Shown here: positions 26,501-34,372 of the stretch, in pieces
Position numbering within the stretch: the first letter of the stretch is position 1
Layout: every line of letters starts with the position of its first letter
NCBI GenBank assembly: GCA_001516055.1
Contig: LOEZ01000059.1
Location: 1 to 41,022, forward strand
Direction: 5' to 3'
Origin: Gracilibacter sp. BRH_c7a
GTDB taxonomy: Bacteria > Bacillota > Desulfitobacteriia > Desulfitobacteriales > Syntrophobotulaceae
DNA: 41,022 nucleotides
The notes under the pieces: generated by a model
What the model saw: the letters and a program-made list of their open reading frames with translations, nothing else
Database searches by the model: none
What the model was told of the DNA's origin: nothing
Program-made: the position numbers and the translations under genes

Positions 26501-27636
26501 CACAGGTCCTGCAAGTTGAAAACCTCATTATCAAAGTGTGCCCCTTGGATATTGGCAGTAAAAATGTGGGATTTGATTGTGTGGCGGCCCAGATTGGTCA
26601 GTTTGAAAGAAAATACAATTCTCTCTCTCTGTGGCGGAAGGTCTCTTTCCTGAGCTGGCTCAAAAAGCAGTTTCTATCTAAGCGGGAAATACTTTTATCC
26701 GAAATCAACCGGATCATCAAAGACAGCAACGACCTCAAACTCGTTTCGGGCAAACCATTTCCGATTGTTCCGCTGACATTACCTCTTAAGTCAATTCAGA
26801 ACGAACTGGAAAATGCATTGAAAGGCGTTGGTTCTCCTTCAATGACCCGCAAGGCAACGATCAAGGCAGGGAACTATACGTTGTTAATTGATCAGTACCT
26901 TGTGGACTCGAAATACGAGTCAGCTTGGGAGCGCCTCTCTGCTTTGGGTGACCTTGTTTTCCCTGATATGTCAGACAGCTTCTATTCAAAGTATGTGGCC
27001 TTAAGAAACCGCTGGGAATCAGTTATTCAGACATTTGAATCCACAAACGGTGTCTGGAAGCAACTTTCAGATTTCACCAAGGATGCTCCTCAGGAAATCC
27101 TGTCCGACTTAAGCGGGATAAAATCAGAGATCCAGAAGTACAACGGAATGATTTCCGGCGGTTTAGAAAGTCAGATTCAATCGCAGTGTGATGACACCTC
27201 CGAGGATGAGCTTCTTACCATGTTGGATGATGAGGTAGATGCATGCGAGTCCAAGCTCCGACCAATACAGCAAAAGATCTTTGACAGACTGGATACAATC
27301 AAATCCGATCTGAGGAATATCATTCGTAGAACACAGCTTCAGGCATTGAACAAACTGCTTCAGTCCGAAGGCAAAAGTATCATGGAAGAACCGAAGGCGG
27401 AGGAAACTTATCAGAAAACCAAGATGGCCTATGAATCCTTCAATACAAGGGTAATAGCAGATGGTAACAATGTTTTTGAGAAGTCAGGGCATCCAGTGTC
27501 CTTTGAGTTATGGGTTGATATTTACAAAGGATTGAGTGCCGGAACTTATAGCGAGGAAGAGCACCCGGACCATGATGAGGCTATCAAGGCTCTGAAGAAG
27601 ATGAAACTTATCAGAACAAGATTGGAGTTACGATGA
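23572..27636 (+). CDS. Giant P-loop ATPase (1354 residues), BrxC/PglY-like in size and position
   Basis: The N-terminus holds a Walker A motif, FGDWGLGKTRLSYE (52-65), and a Walker B motif, KHLWVIVDEVET (198-209, Asp205-Glu206), in a domain of about 400 residues resembling AAA/STAND-type NTPases. The remaining 900 residues are helical with coiled-coil-like segments near 1180-1320 and no nuclease or helicase motif that I recognise. Size, N-terminal ATPase and placement near methylase and kinase genes recall BrxC and PglY of BREX/Pgl, but I cannot show homology. The start ATG at 23572 has GGAGGA eight bases upstream. It is the largest gene and ends with an ATGA overlap. A role as ATP-driven scaffold or sensor is inferred. 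Confidence 0.9.
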   Translation: MIMKPWAAKGVALYPPNFCMVGQNQVFNALHQFRRSFWDGQTHDIAGFFVAFGDWGLGKTRLSYELIGEATGQIDEWLLNEHEYVVAPYNRKDKKTRVLEPALTDGVLPIYIRYSSVCDDELDAPTWVARLTVESLRQTLECDVRSGGVKALYKDITNALHAKGVPLDQLTACVKNEEQDYSARLDATMKILKPKGIKHLWVIVDEVETPGDLKRGLRDDTPSSIDDEYLLMVSEVIKHENWRSQHPYVNFLLLCSLGMRDQIQIGPNLRRASSVTIEPNQVTDVSRYVNHIKESLADPASVDYPAGTLEAAFLSANRNFGWLNVIMSSVHETYARHKERGEDINSWALIRDFAKTDARAGNIFNDSAVMPLIGKIKDVPQETVERIVYGQLPVGVGGTSPSNISPAFAETLLEHEIAGRGKTFAELSMVHIDASTLASELIRPEYGFKPVEGKSDTYFTSTCQLSVVGLLEALKAFSITAAGNNSSEIVIYTDLEQWGEQLTALYPRDGIEFAAEALHRIFLSLDYRVEDGRFIGMAFRLWKEFNKLLNASTESVRFFKDGRFEQKLEQYVKEVSASKNKRTAAVCLGLAKLLDESLENASTVKALSVISHQVFSSRFMSPSVDGFRVTPDGKLTIAYCLDSDDAIRKLSTYLGTERVHPIIVLFPASADYATFEEQLEKYPILKRCVLTSRLVVQEEDFLIKYSARGSVFEPREARLSKVANGLLKSYQDDWIAKARNWANKIRQEGYLIAPIWSRAKGIPVADFAKGYRYMLATNNSLDAAHENHGGPLDDVEFENCKQAAKKNTNPPTAWSYGDLLEILTTDNNPKVPRCFFSILRELKTQTSANKLAKNFFFIVPETEFKSIQQIEQILELLIGLGVVRQTSGELFRAIDQNQMEIRREAASKWLKNECKEAIKNCEGLFPTQAGILLNASYPDASLKLEDAEKKIEAVDFKILIAPSVNSLPEDAFAGLVAQVLQVENLIIKVCPLDIGSKNVGFDCVAAQIGQFERKYNSLSLWRKVSFLSWLKKQFLSKREILLSEINRIIKDSNDLKLVSGKPFPIVPLTLPLKSIQNELENALKGVGSPSMTRKATIKAGNYTLLIDQYLVDSKYESAWERLSALGDLVFPDMSDSFYSKYVALRNRWESVIQTFESTNGVWKQLSDFTKDAPQEILSDLSGIKSEIQKYNGMISGGLESQIQSQCDDTSEDELLTMLDDEVDACESKLRPIQQKIFDRLDTIKSDLRNIIRRTQLQALNKLLQSEGKSIMEEPKAEETYQKTKMAYESFNTRVIADGNNVFEKSGHPVSFELWVDIYKGLSAGTYSEEEHPDHDEAIKALKKMKLIRTRLELR

Positions 27637-28502
27637 AAACCTTAGTACTCGATATTCAGAAAGATCTGTTTGAATCATCAGTGTTGGAGCAATCGGTTGA
27701 AATACAATTTGTGTCGATTGATGAAATGCTTGCAATAAAAGGCATTCCGTGCATGTTGTTAGGCTCCAAGGGGATTGATGATTTTGCAGGTACAGTGCGC
27801 AAGCTGGCCCGGGCCAATTATCAATACGGGACGGGACTGATTATAATAAATCCTCCGACAGACACTGATATTGGCAATGCTGTCGATGCCCCGGTTTCTA
27901 TCATCATGAAAAAACGTAAAGCATCTTCTTTCTGCAAACTCTCCGGCTTTGACGGAATGGGCGCAGAAAGCAAATATGAGATCTGGTCGGATGGTACGAT
28001 AGCCTCGTCCCTGAGTTCAGGTGTTATGGGTATTGATGACAACAAGGAAACTGTCCTGCTCAAATATCAGCCTAAAAACACTTCAGGTGCAATTTTTATA
28101 ACAACCTTGAAATTACTCTCCTACAGCGGGATGACCAATGAGACGGACAGAGAGTCACTTCTCAATCTACTTCTGACATGGGAGAACAAGCAATCGCTTG
28201 TTAAAGAGGACACAACTGAAGAAGCTGAAGCTCTCGATGGTACCGTAATGCATGCTGTGGCAATTCTGTCATTTTCATATAACAGCACTGCCCCAAACAA
28301 AATATCTGCCGCCATGTCCCGGTTTTTCACCCTTGATTGCGACATGGAAACTGTCCGGCAAGCATTAGACCGACTTTCTTTCGATCTGAATGCGACAAAG
28401 GAAAATTGGACGTCAAAGATCGAGGAATATATAGATCAGGCAGGACACTATTTCTATGCACGAGAAATAAAAGAAATACTTGAAGATGAGGAGGCTGATT
28501 AA
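27633..28502 (+). CDS. Unknown defence-operon protein (289 residues)
   Basis: This 289-residue protein begins with alternating strands and helices: KTLVLDIQK, then IDEMLAIKGIPCMLLGSKGI and GTGLIIINPP near residue 70-76, which suggests an alpha/beta fold. It ends in a helical region from about residue 205 with RQALDRLSFDL and REIKEILEDEEAD. The Asn-Pro-Pro here is not in a methylase context. It overlaps the giant ATPase by ATGA and the NurA-like gene by TAATG. I do not recognise the family. Its position suggests that it couples the ATPase with the HerA/NurA module. Confidence 0.85.
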   Translation: MKTLVLDIQKDLFESSVLEQSVEIQFVSIDEMLAIKGIPCMLLGSKGIDDFAGTVRKLARANYQYGTGLIIINPPTDTDIGNAVDAPVSIIMKKRKASSFCKLSGFDGMGAESKYEIWSDGTIASSLSSGVMGIDDNKETVLLKYQPKNTSGAIFITTLKLLSYSGMTNETDRESLLNLLLTWENKQSLVKEDTTEEAEALDGTVMHAVAILSFSYNSTAPNKISAAMSRFFTLDCDMETVRQALDRLSFDLNATKENWTSKIEEYIDQAGHYFYAREIKEILEDEEAD

Positions 28503-29650
28503 TGAAAAGCGTTGAGATGTCACGTGCATTGACAGCTGCCATGAGCCTACGCTTACCTGGCACTGCTGGCAAATTGGCAAATAAAATGCGCTATGTTGAT
28601 TCAAAAGGGCCGCTATTTCATGACGGAGGCCTGATCAGGAATATAAACCAAGGCAAGTATGAGAAGGTTTATGCTGTAGGAATTTCCTCCAAAAGTAAAA
28701 GTATGCCTGCCTTGGGCGGTTTGCTCTATGGGTCAGCAGCGCTCCGGCACGATCTGGTCGTTGCCAACAATGAAGTCAGCGAGTGTCTTCAAGACAGCAG
28801 AGTCGATATCAATGATATGAACTTTCTCGGAGCATCCGAACGTCTCGTATGGAAAGAGTTCATCCTTGTTTATCGACTTCTTTCGGATTTAATGAGATCT
28901 GATACAATGCCTGACATTGTATTTGTCGATATCCCTCTGCTTGTTTCCCGTGCAGAGCAAAGTATTTTTCTTGAAGAAGAGGATGTTCAGGAAGACTGGC
29001 AAGCTTTACTGAATGTAATGGAGGAGTTTTGGCAGCGACACCTGAATGACTTTTACCCCAATAATCCAGATGGTCCATTCCTCGTATCTTTACAAACTAA
29101 GCGTGATCTGAACAGCGCTGTTCTAAATGCCATTCGAGAAGAGGGACAAGCGGGCAGCCCTGAAACTATCGATGAGAAAATCGTGAATTTGATTCGGGAG
29201 GATTGGGACCAGCTGCGAAGAGTTGGGATACTACGCTTCCTGAAAGGGACTTTAAAGGCTGGACGAAGAACCGCTGCTTTTTATTATGAATCTCTGAGTA
29301 AATACATAAAGCGTTTTGAACCTAAACTTGTCTCGGAGCATGGACTCGTTGGGTTCCATCTTCAGGTTGGGCTTCGCACGCCGATTTGGAAGGTTGAAAC
29401 AATTGGCAAGCGTGACAGTTGGACCACAGAGAGTCTCGACAAGCTCGCCGGTCTGATCTCGTATTTAACCATACATGATAATCCCAATATGAAACCGCTT
29501 CCTCTGTGGTTTGCTGAACAGCTCGTTCGTATGCCCAAGGAAGTTCTAATCAGCTATTTAAAGTCAACTCTTGCAATGCTCAAAGACAAAGAGGTTGATC
29601 AGACATGGCTTGAAGGTATCGATACAATTCAGGAAGAGGTAGAACAATGA
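28502..29650 (+). CDS. NurA-like nuclease-fold protein
   Basis: The 382 residues immediately precede a HerA-type ATPase, the classic NurA position. A strand KVYAVGISSKSK (55-66) corresponds to the NurA AVDGS strand, and DIVFVDIPLLVSRA (138-151) to the LLDGSL strand. A C-terminal part with LPLWFAEQLVRMP near residue 345 resembles the end of NurA. Known NurA enzymes are Mn-dependent nucleases of RNase H-like fold that resect DNA together with HerA. Here the first Asp is replaced (AVGI) while Asp143 is kept, so activity may be altered. The gene overlaps its neighbours by TAATG and ATGA. The assignment rests on weak motifs plus strong context. Confidence 0.6.
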   Translation: MKSVEMSRALTAAMSLRLPGTAGKLANKMRYVDSKGPLFHDGGLIRNINQGKYEKVYAVGISSKSKSMPALGGLLYGSAALRHDLVVANNEVSECLQDSRVDINDMNFLGASERLVWKEFILVYRLLSDLMRSDTMPDIVFVDIPLLVSRAEQSIFLEEEDVQEDWQALLNVMEEFWQRHLNDFYPNNPDGPFLVSLQTKRDLNSAVLNAIREEGQAGSPETIDEKIVNLIREDWDQLRRVGILRFLKGTLKAGRRTAAFYYESLSKYIKRFEPKLVSEHGLVGFHLQVGLRTPIWKVETIGKRDSWTTESLDKLAGLISYLTIHDNPNMKPLPLWFAEQLVRMPKEVLISYLKSTLAMLKDKEVDQTWLEGIDTIQEEVEQ

Positions 29651-31344
29651 AAAATAACCAAGAAAACTTCATCGGAAAGCTGGTTGGAAACACGGGCCAA
29701 CCGGACAAATTGACTATTGCTCTGAGAAACAGCTTCTCTGCGCGGCGTGGTGAGTTCGTTAGAATCGCTCATCAGGAACGAGAAAATGACCAGAACATGG
29801 ACGTGTTGGGACGAATTGTATCCTTGTCCAGAAACAGTATTCTTTTCAATCCTGCTCTTGGCGAAGGGATTAGTGAAGTTGAGCTTCTGCCACATTCAAA
29901 AGTATCCGGAGAAACTGTGTATGGGACAATCGAGCTTATTGGCTACAAAGATCCCTATACAGGTGAAATTAGAATTCCTCGCAGACCGCTTAATCCGGGC
30001 ACAAAAGTTTACGGTGTCGATTATGACTTTTTAACCAAGTTTTACGATTTTTCAGAGGATACGAGTATTCACCTTGGTAATCTCGTAGGTTATGAAAAAG
30101 GTTCAAATGTTGTCCCTGTCTATCTTGATGCCAATACGTTGGTAACTGAACATTTGGCCGTACTGGCCATGACGGGTTCAGGTAAAAGTTATACTGTAGG
30201 TCGAATTATTGAACGCCTCGTCGCCCAGCTCAATGCATCTGTCGTGGTTTTTGATCCACACGGTGAATATGGAAAAGCATTACGGGGCGGAACCCTAAAC
30301 TTCAATGATCGGCTTGATTCCGTAGAGGATGTAAGAGACCGGGAGAAGCTCGTTGAAATTCAAAAAAGGCTCCAAGCTCTTCAAGACAAAGGTGCTGGAA
30401 TAACCGCTTTCACCCCCCAAATCAGAAGCTTTGCTGAAAAGTATGCGGGAAAGAACCAGAACTTAGCCCTCCAATTGGATCATTTTGATGTGGATGAATT
30501 CTCAGGTGTACTGCCGGGACTAACAGAACCTCAACAACGTGTACTTGATGTTGCGCTGAGATACTGGAAGGAAAATTTCGAAGAACCTCGAGATATTCAG
30601 GAGCTGTTTTCAGTTTTGGATGATCTTGACCGCTTGAAGAATTGGGTTACTGAATCAGGTAGCCAGGGAGAAGCCAGCGCTCTCAAGGGCGGAAGCGCCA
30701 ACATTGCTGCCATTCGTCTGCGACGTATGATTAATGAAGCACAAAGCTTTTATACGCGTGCGGCTGGCGATCCCTTCGATGTATACAAAATGGTTGGAGA
30801 TGATAATGAATCATACGGTCGTCTTTGTATAGTAGACCTTCAAGGACTTTCAAACACCGCAAGGCAGGTGATTGTCGCGCTTATATCCAGTGAATTGATG
30901 AAGGCCGCGGGAGACAAGAACCGCCCGATAAGACCTTCATTTATCATCTATGAAGAAGGCCACAATTTCGCTCCGAATGGGGAGCCTTGTATATCAAAGA
31001 ATATTATCAAGCGTATCGCTGCAGAAGGTCGAAAGTTTGGAGTTGGATTTGCCATCGTAAGCCAGCGTCCCAGCAAACTGGATTCGGATGTTACCAGTCA
31101 ATGTAACACGATTGTGGCCATGCGTATTAAGAACCCTGATGACCAACGGTTCATTCAGAAAACATCTGATTACTTCTCAGCTGACGACCTTGCGGAATTG
31201 CCGACACTTTCAACTGGTGAGGCATTAATTTGCGGCCGGGCAATTATTGCGCCACTTGTTGTTAAGGTGGGAACGAAGGCCCTAGTACATGGAGGAGAGT
31301 CACCGAAGGTATGTGAACGCTGGGGTAAACCGGAGATATTATGA
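29647..31344 (+). CDS. HerA-type hexameric DNA-translocase ATPase
   Basis: This 565-residue protein has the HerA/FtsK superfamily layout. An N-terminal beta-barrel (HAS-barrel-like, about residues 8-120) leads to a RecA-type core with Walker A AMTGSGKSYT (174-183), the HerA-typical VVFDPHGEYG (200-209), Walker B FIIYEEGHNF (432-441), and VGFAIVSQRPSKLDSDV near 460-476, which provides sensor and arginine-finger residues. HerA forms hexamers that pump DNA and serves as motor for partner nucleases in repair and in several defence systems. It overlaps the NurA-like gene before and the PD-(D/E)XK-like gene after by ATGA, which supports a HerA/nuclease complex as effector of this operon. Confidence 0.9.
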   Translation: MKNNQENFIGKLVGNTGQPDKLTIALRNSFSARRGEFVRIAHQERENDQNMDVLGRIVSLSRNSILFNPALGEGISEVELLPHSKVSGETVYGTIELIGYKDPYTGEIRIPRRPLNPGTKVYGVDYDFLTKFYDFSEDTSIHLGNLVGYEKGSNVVPVYLDANTLVTEHLAVLAMTGSGKSYTVGRIIERLVAQLNASVVVFDPHGEYGKALRGGTLNFNDRLDSVEDVRDREKLVEIQKRLQALQDKGAGITAFTPQIRSFAEKYAGKNQNLALQLDHFDVDEFSGVLPGLTEPQQRVLDVALRYWKENFEEPRDIQELFSVLDDLDRLKNWVTESGSQGEASALKGGSANIAAIRLRRMINEAQSFYTRAAGDPFDVYKMVGDDNESYGRLCIVDLQGLSNTARQVIVALISSELMKAAGDKNRPIRPSFIIYEEGHNFAPNGEPCISKNIIKRIAAEGRKFGVGFAIVSQRPSKLDSDVTSQCNTIVAMRIKNPDDQRFIQKTSDYFSADDLAELPTLSTGEALICGRAIIAPLVVKVGTKALVHGGESPKVCERWGKPEIL

Positions 31345-31955
31345 ATAGAAGTGTAAACATTAGTGAAACGGTTTTTTCCGCAGTTAGTAACAAGTCTCAC
31401 ATGGCAGAAAACTTTCCTATGCTTTTGCAGACAGGAATCCCTGATCGAGGCCTGACAATTCACTCGCACTTTCTGACGTATCTATCTAGCTGCGGACAAA
31501 AGGCCGGGTATTCGGCGATTTCAGAATACCCTATGAGTATTAATGAATTGTTTAATGGTATCGGAGAAATTCGGGCTGACTCAGTGTGGTTTGATAAAAC
31601 GGATTTGTCACCGAGAATTGCTTTCGAATTTGAACGATTTGAAAAAGGGGATGAAAAGAAACTCAAGCAGAAGGTCGAGAACCTGGCAATTACAGCGGCT
31701 CTTGGTGAGTCTCTTGAATTAGCTGTTCTTGTTTACTGGGTCAGGTCCGGTTCGATGCCCAGAAGTATGGACGGTGTTGTTGCCCCATACGGCTCCAGTT
31801 TTAGGAGAAACGGAATTGTGATTCCCAAGGCTGTGACTCCGTTAATGGTAATAAAATGCGTCATGAAGAGCTCTGGAGATACGCAGGATCTTGTGTTTGG
31901 AGAATTCCTTCGGGATATGCGTAATGAACGGTACTTATCTGGAGGAAAACATTAA
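31341..31955 (+). CDS. PD-(D/E)XK-like nuclease candidate
   Basis: The 204 residues include GEIRADSVWFDKTDL (75-89) followed by RIAFEFERFEKGDEKKLKQK (92-111), reading D80 then E96-F-E98 on adjacent strands, with a helix carrying KxxxKVxNL after it. This is the spacing and secondary structure of PD-(D/E)XK nuclease cores with an ExE variant (usual form E-x-K). Such domains cut DNA in many restriction and defence systems. It overlaps HerA by ATGA and the second kinase by TAATG. A non-catalytic role is possible because the lysine is absent at the usual place. Confidence 0.6.
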   Translation: MNRSVNISETVFSAVSNKSHMAENFPMLLQTGIPDRGLTIHSHFLTYLSSCGQKAGYSAISEYPMSINELFNGIGEIRADSVWFDKTDLSPRIAFEFERFEKGDEKKLKQKVENLAITAALGESLELAVLVYWVRSGSMPRSMDGVVAPYGSSFRRNGIVIPKAVTPLMVIKCVMKSSGDTQDLVFGEFLRDMRNERYLSGGKH

Positions 31956-33526
31956 TGGGCATTTTTTTTAGAACTAAGAAAAACGAACTCATTGGAGATC
32001 GGTTTCGGCTTATTGAGGAAGTTGGTAAAGGAAGTTTCGGAGAGGTCTGGAGGGCTGAACGTTTATCGGATGGGAAACATGTTGCTATTAAGATTCCAAA
32101 GGACCAAGAAAAAGGCGAAGAGGTATTAAGGAAAGAAGCTGATATTGTTCGAGGAATCATCCATCCGAACATTGTACAGGTTTATGCATTTCATAACATC
32201 AGCGATCTGTTTTTTATAGAAATGGAGTTCATTGATGGTTTTAGCCTCTCAGCCATTCTGCAAGGATCAAATAATGCGATCAATCTATCTTTCAAGCAAA
32301 TGCTGGAGTGGCTTGTAAACATACTTGATGGACTTGAAGCCGTACATCAGAGAAACATCTCCCACAATGATCTTAAGCCGGAAAATATTCTAATCGCCAA
32401 GGATGGTAACAAAGCAAAGATAACAGACTTTGGTGTTAGCAGAAGATTTGAGGATGCATGGGTTTGGACCAAACGGCATGGAACTGAAGCGTATATGGCT
32501 CCAGAAGTGGCTCTTGAGGGGAAGCGAAGCAAGGTTTCAGATATTTATTCGCTCGGTGTCTTGTTATACGAGATGACCACAGGCTCCCTTCCTTATACAA
32601 GTCCACACCAATTGTTGACAGGTCTAAACATCGCAAAGCCTCGGGAAATCAATACAGATATTCCTGCCGATCTCGAAAAAGTAATTCTGAAAGCAATGGA
32701 TCGAAGGCCTGAAAAAAGATACCAAAGTGTTGGCAACTTGAGGTCCGATGTCAACCGGTGTATGGATTCTTTATCTGCCGGCAATGTTATGACAGAACTT
32801 CCTTCAAGGGTTACACGTAAACAGGAGTTCCAGCCTCCTTCATCAAGCCCGCTGTATTACCTTGAACTTGCCAAGAAGAAGCTTTCAGACGGTGATAATC
32901 AAGGTGCCTTGGAAGCTGCCGAAGCAGCGGTTGATCGCAGTGATGAACACCCTCAGTATCTGAGGATGCTGGGTGGCATTTGTATTCGCGTGGGTTACAA
33001 AAAGAAAGCAATTGTTGCATACGAAAAATTGATGGGAATTTACGAACGCGGATACCCTGTTGAAGACCGACAGAAAATTGAAACTATCGAACGTTTAGGC
33101 ACTCTCTACATTGATGATCAGCGATATGAGAAGGCTATAGGAATTTACACTTCGCTGGTAAAAATAAATTCAAGCTCACATGCAAAATTTAAACTCGCCA
33201 TTGCATATGGATTAAACGGTGATTATAGGCAGGCAATTCAACTCCTTGAAGAAGTGAGAAATGAAAAACCTGAGGCTTTGGTCGTATATAACAAATTAGC
33301 TTGGGCGCATGCATTAAATGGGAACGACCATCTTGCTCTCAGTTTTTATAACCAAGCATTGGCATTAGATGCGTTCGATTTATTCAGTCTTTTCCAGCTT
33401 GGGCAGTACTATCACATCATCGGAGATCGCCGCAGGGCAAACGAATATTTCCAACGGCTTTATAGCGCTGACAAAGTTGGAGATTATTCCACCAGAGCGA
33501 AGAAATTAATAGGTGATGATGTTTAA
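31955..33526 (+). CDS. Serine/threonine protein kinase fused to TPR repeats
   Basis: The kinase domain covers about residues 14-270: GKGSFGEVWRAE (24-35), VAIKIPK with Lys46, HNDLKPEN with Asp139 and Asn144, DFG (158-160), GTEAYMAPE ending at 184. As in the first kinase, the catalytic loop has HND in place of HRD. Residues 300-510 form tetratricopeptide repeats (NQGALEAAEAAVDRSDEHPQ, YEKAIGIYTSLVKI, HALNGNDHLALSFYNQALAL), a protein-binding solenoid. No membrane segment is seen. It is the last gene of the operon and starts inside the previous stop (TAATG). I infer that the TPR part docks onto another operon product, so that kinase and target are held together. Confidence 0.93.
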   Translation: MGIFFRTKKNELIGDRFRLIEEVGKGSFGEVWRAERLSDGKHVAIKIPKDQEKGEEVLRKEADIVRGIIHPNIVQVYAFHNISDLFFIEMEFIDGFSLSAILQGSNNAINLSFKQMLEWLVNILDGLEAVHQRNISHNDLKPENILIAKDGNKAKITDFGVSRRFEDAWVWTKRHGTEAYMAPEVALEGKRSKVSDIYSLGVLLYEMTTGSLPYTSPHQLLTGLNIAKPREINTDIPADLEKVILKAMDRRPEKRYQSVGNLRSDVNRCMDSLSAGNVMTELPSRVTRKQEFQPPSSSPLYYLELAKKKLSDGDNQGALEAAEAAVDRSDEHPQYLRMLGGICIRVGYKKKAIVAYEKLMGIYERGYPVEDRQKIETIERLGTLYIDDQRYEKAIGIYTSLVKINSSSHAKFKLAIAYGLNGDYRQAIQLLEEVRNEKPEALVVYNKLAWAHALNGNDHLALSFYNQALALDAFDLFSLFQLGQYYHIIGDRRRANEYFQRLYSADKVGDYSTRAKKLIGDDV

Positions 33527-33919
33527 AGGAACGTAAACCTTATGGGGCTTTCTTCTTGGAACAACTGAAGAAGTTGATCCTTAGGTCTTACAGGTGGGAA
33601 GGGGTTTGGTTTTATAAAGATCAACACGTTTAAGGTTATTGACTCGTATAAAAAGTGACTGACTTGTAACTAGAAACTGTCCGGTGAGACCAGTTATAAA
33701 GTTATATTGTATATTGAACGTACTTCAGGGATATAGAAAATAACAAAGCTATCAAAATGAAAAACTTTGAATTATGCGCTCTTTATGACATAGGAAGATT
33801 GTTAGCAAAAAGTGGTATAACATTTCTTAGGTTAAGCCGCTGTTTCTTAACATGGATATCCATTCATAGCTGTCAATTACATGAAACATTTTGATAATAA
33901 AAAATTGTAACGAATAATG

Positions 33920-33957
33920 CCTTCAAGAAGAAGTCAATACGCTTTTGAAGGTTTTAT
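33920..33957 (+). terminator. Terminator-like hairpin downstream of the defence operon
   Basis: CCTTCAA (33920-33926) pairs with TTGAAGG (33945-33951), followed by TTTTATT. It lies about 390 bases after the last gene; no clearer terminator is visible closer, so the operon transcript may run this far. The stretch 33527-33919 holds no recognisable gene. Confidence 0.5.
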
Positions 33958-33994
33958 TGCTTACAGTTATTTAGGTTGTAAAGCAAAATATTGC

Positions 33995-34110
33995 CATAAA
34001 GTCGGAGAAAAAAGTCCGCAACAGGCTATGGTTTTAGAACTATACCGGACCGCCAAGGGGATACCAGATTGATACGACATCTTTTTTGTATCCTCAAGGC
34101 ATACAGAATG
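33995..34110 (+). ncRNA. Candidate structured RNA, first copy of a repeated element
   Basis: The segment contains hairpin GGCTATGGTT / AACTATACC (about 34024-34046), then CCGCCAAGGGGATACCAGA (from 34050), CATCTTTTTT (34078-34087) and CTCAAGGCATACAGA (34093-34107). The last blocks recur near 36130. The order, a CCGCC-AAGGGG block followed by a CTCAAGGC-ACAGA block, weakly recalls the glycine aptamer core (CGCCGAAGGGG ... CTCTCAGGC ... GGACAG), with several mismatches. No gene follows on this strand before 35.4 kb. It may be a decayed riboswitch, another structured RNA, or a repeat. Confidence 0.4.
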
Positions 34111-34212
34111 TTGCTGCTTGCTTGAACGTATGTCAAGCGTTGAAAATAAAGGGGTTTAAGCACATTGTCAATAGCCATAAGTATTGAGACCCTTGAGGAT
34201 ATAAAAAAGATG
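34078..34212. repeat. 22-bp near-perfect inverted repeat
   Basis: The arms at 34078-34099 and 34191-34212 are complementary at 21 of 22 positions, and the remaining pair is G-T, so the RNA could pair throughout. The 91-base loop contains GCTTGA / TCAAGC (34120-34138). The left arm covers part of the conserved block of the repeated element, so folding of the arms would exclude folding of that block. The arms could equally be the ends of a short MITE-like sequence. Confidence 0.75.
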
Positions 34213-34302
34213 ACATCTAAGTGAAATGTGGATATTTTAAGGCTTCTTCGAATTCAATACATTTAATCGAATAAATAGTTGCATTATCCCACAACAAAAT
34301 AG

Positions 34303-34344
34303 GACCTCCTGGCATAGTTACTATTCTATGATAGGAGGTCTTTT
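34303..34344. terminator. Bidirectional terminator downstream of the reductase gene
   Basis: GACCTCCT (34303-34310) pairs with AGGAGGTC (34333-34340), with an inner CATAG / CTATG stem. TTTT follows on the forward strand and a T-rich run on the reverse strand. It lies 30 bases beyond the reverse-strand gene that ends at 34373. Confidence 0.8.
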
Positions 34345-34372
34345 CGTCATTGTTCTTTTTTCTTGGATCTGT

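Larger units (their letters stand above)
13040..33526 (+). other. Fifteen-gene candidate composite anti-phage defence operon
   Basis: All fifteen genes are on one strand. Junctions are mostly 4-base ATGA overlaps or TAATG/TGATG overlaps; the largest gaps are 2-4 bases, so the genes are translationally coupled. Functions combine type I-like modification (methylase and specificity genes, one pair intact and one degenerate), two Ser/Thr kinases, a giant P-loop ATPase, HerA, a NurA-like protein, a PD-(D/E)XK-like protein and several unknowns. HsdR, PglZ, BrxL, a toxin and transposases were not recognised. The nearest published systems I can recall by composition are Pgl/BREX type 2 and MADS; equivalence is not shown. 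Confidence 0.75.

Noticed and set aside
13040-33526. Canonical type I restriction-modification system
   Set aside because: Methylase and specificity genes are present, but no HsdR with DEAD-type helicase motifs occurs anywhere in the operon.
13040-33526. Complete BREX or Pgl system
   Set aside because: No PglZ phosphatase-type protein, BrxL protease or BrxA/BrxB-like small proteins were recognised; only the kinase, methylase and large-ATPase theme is shared.
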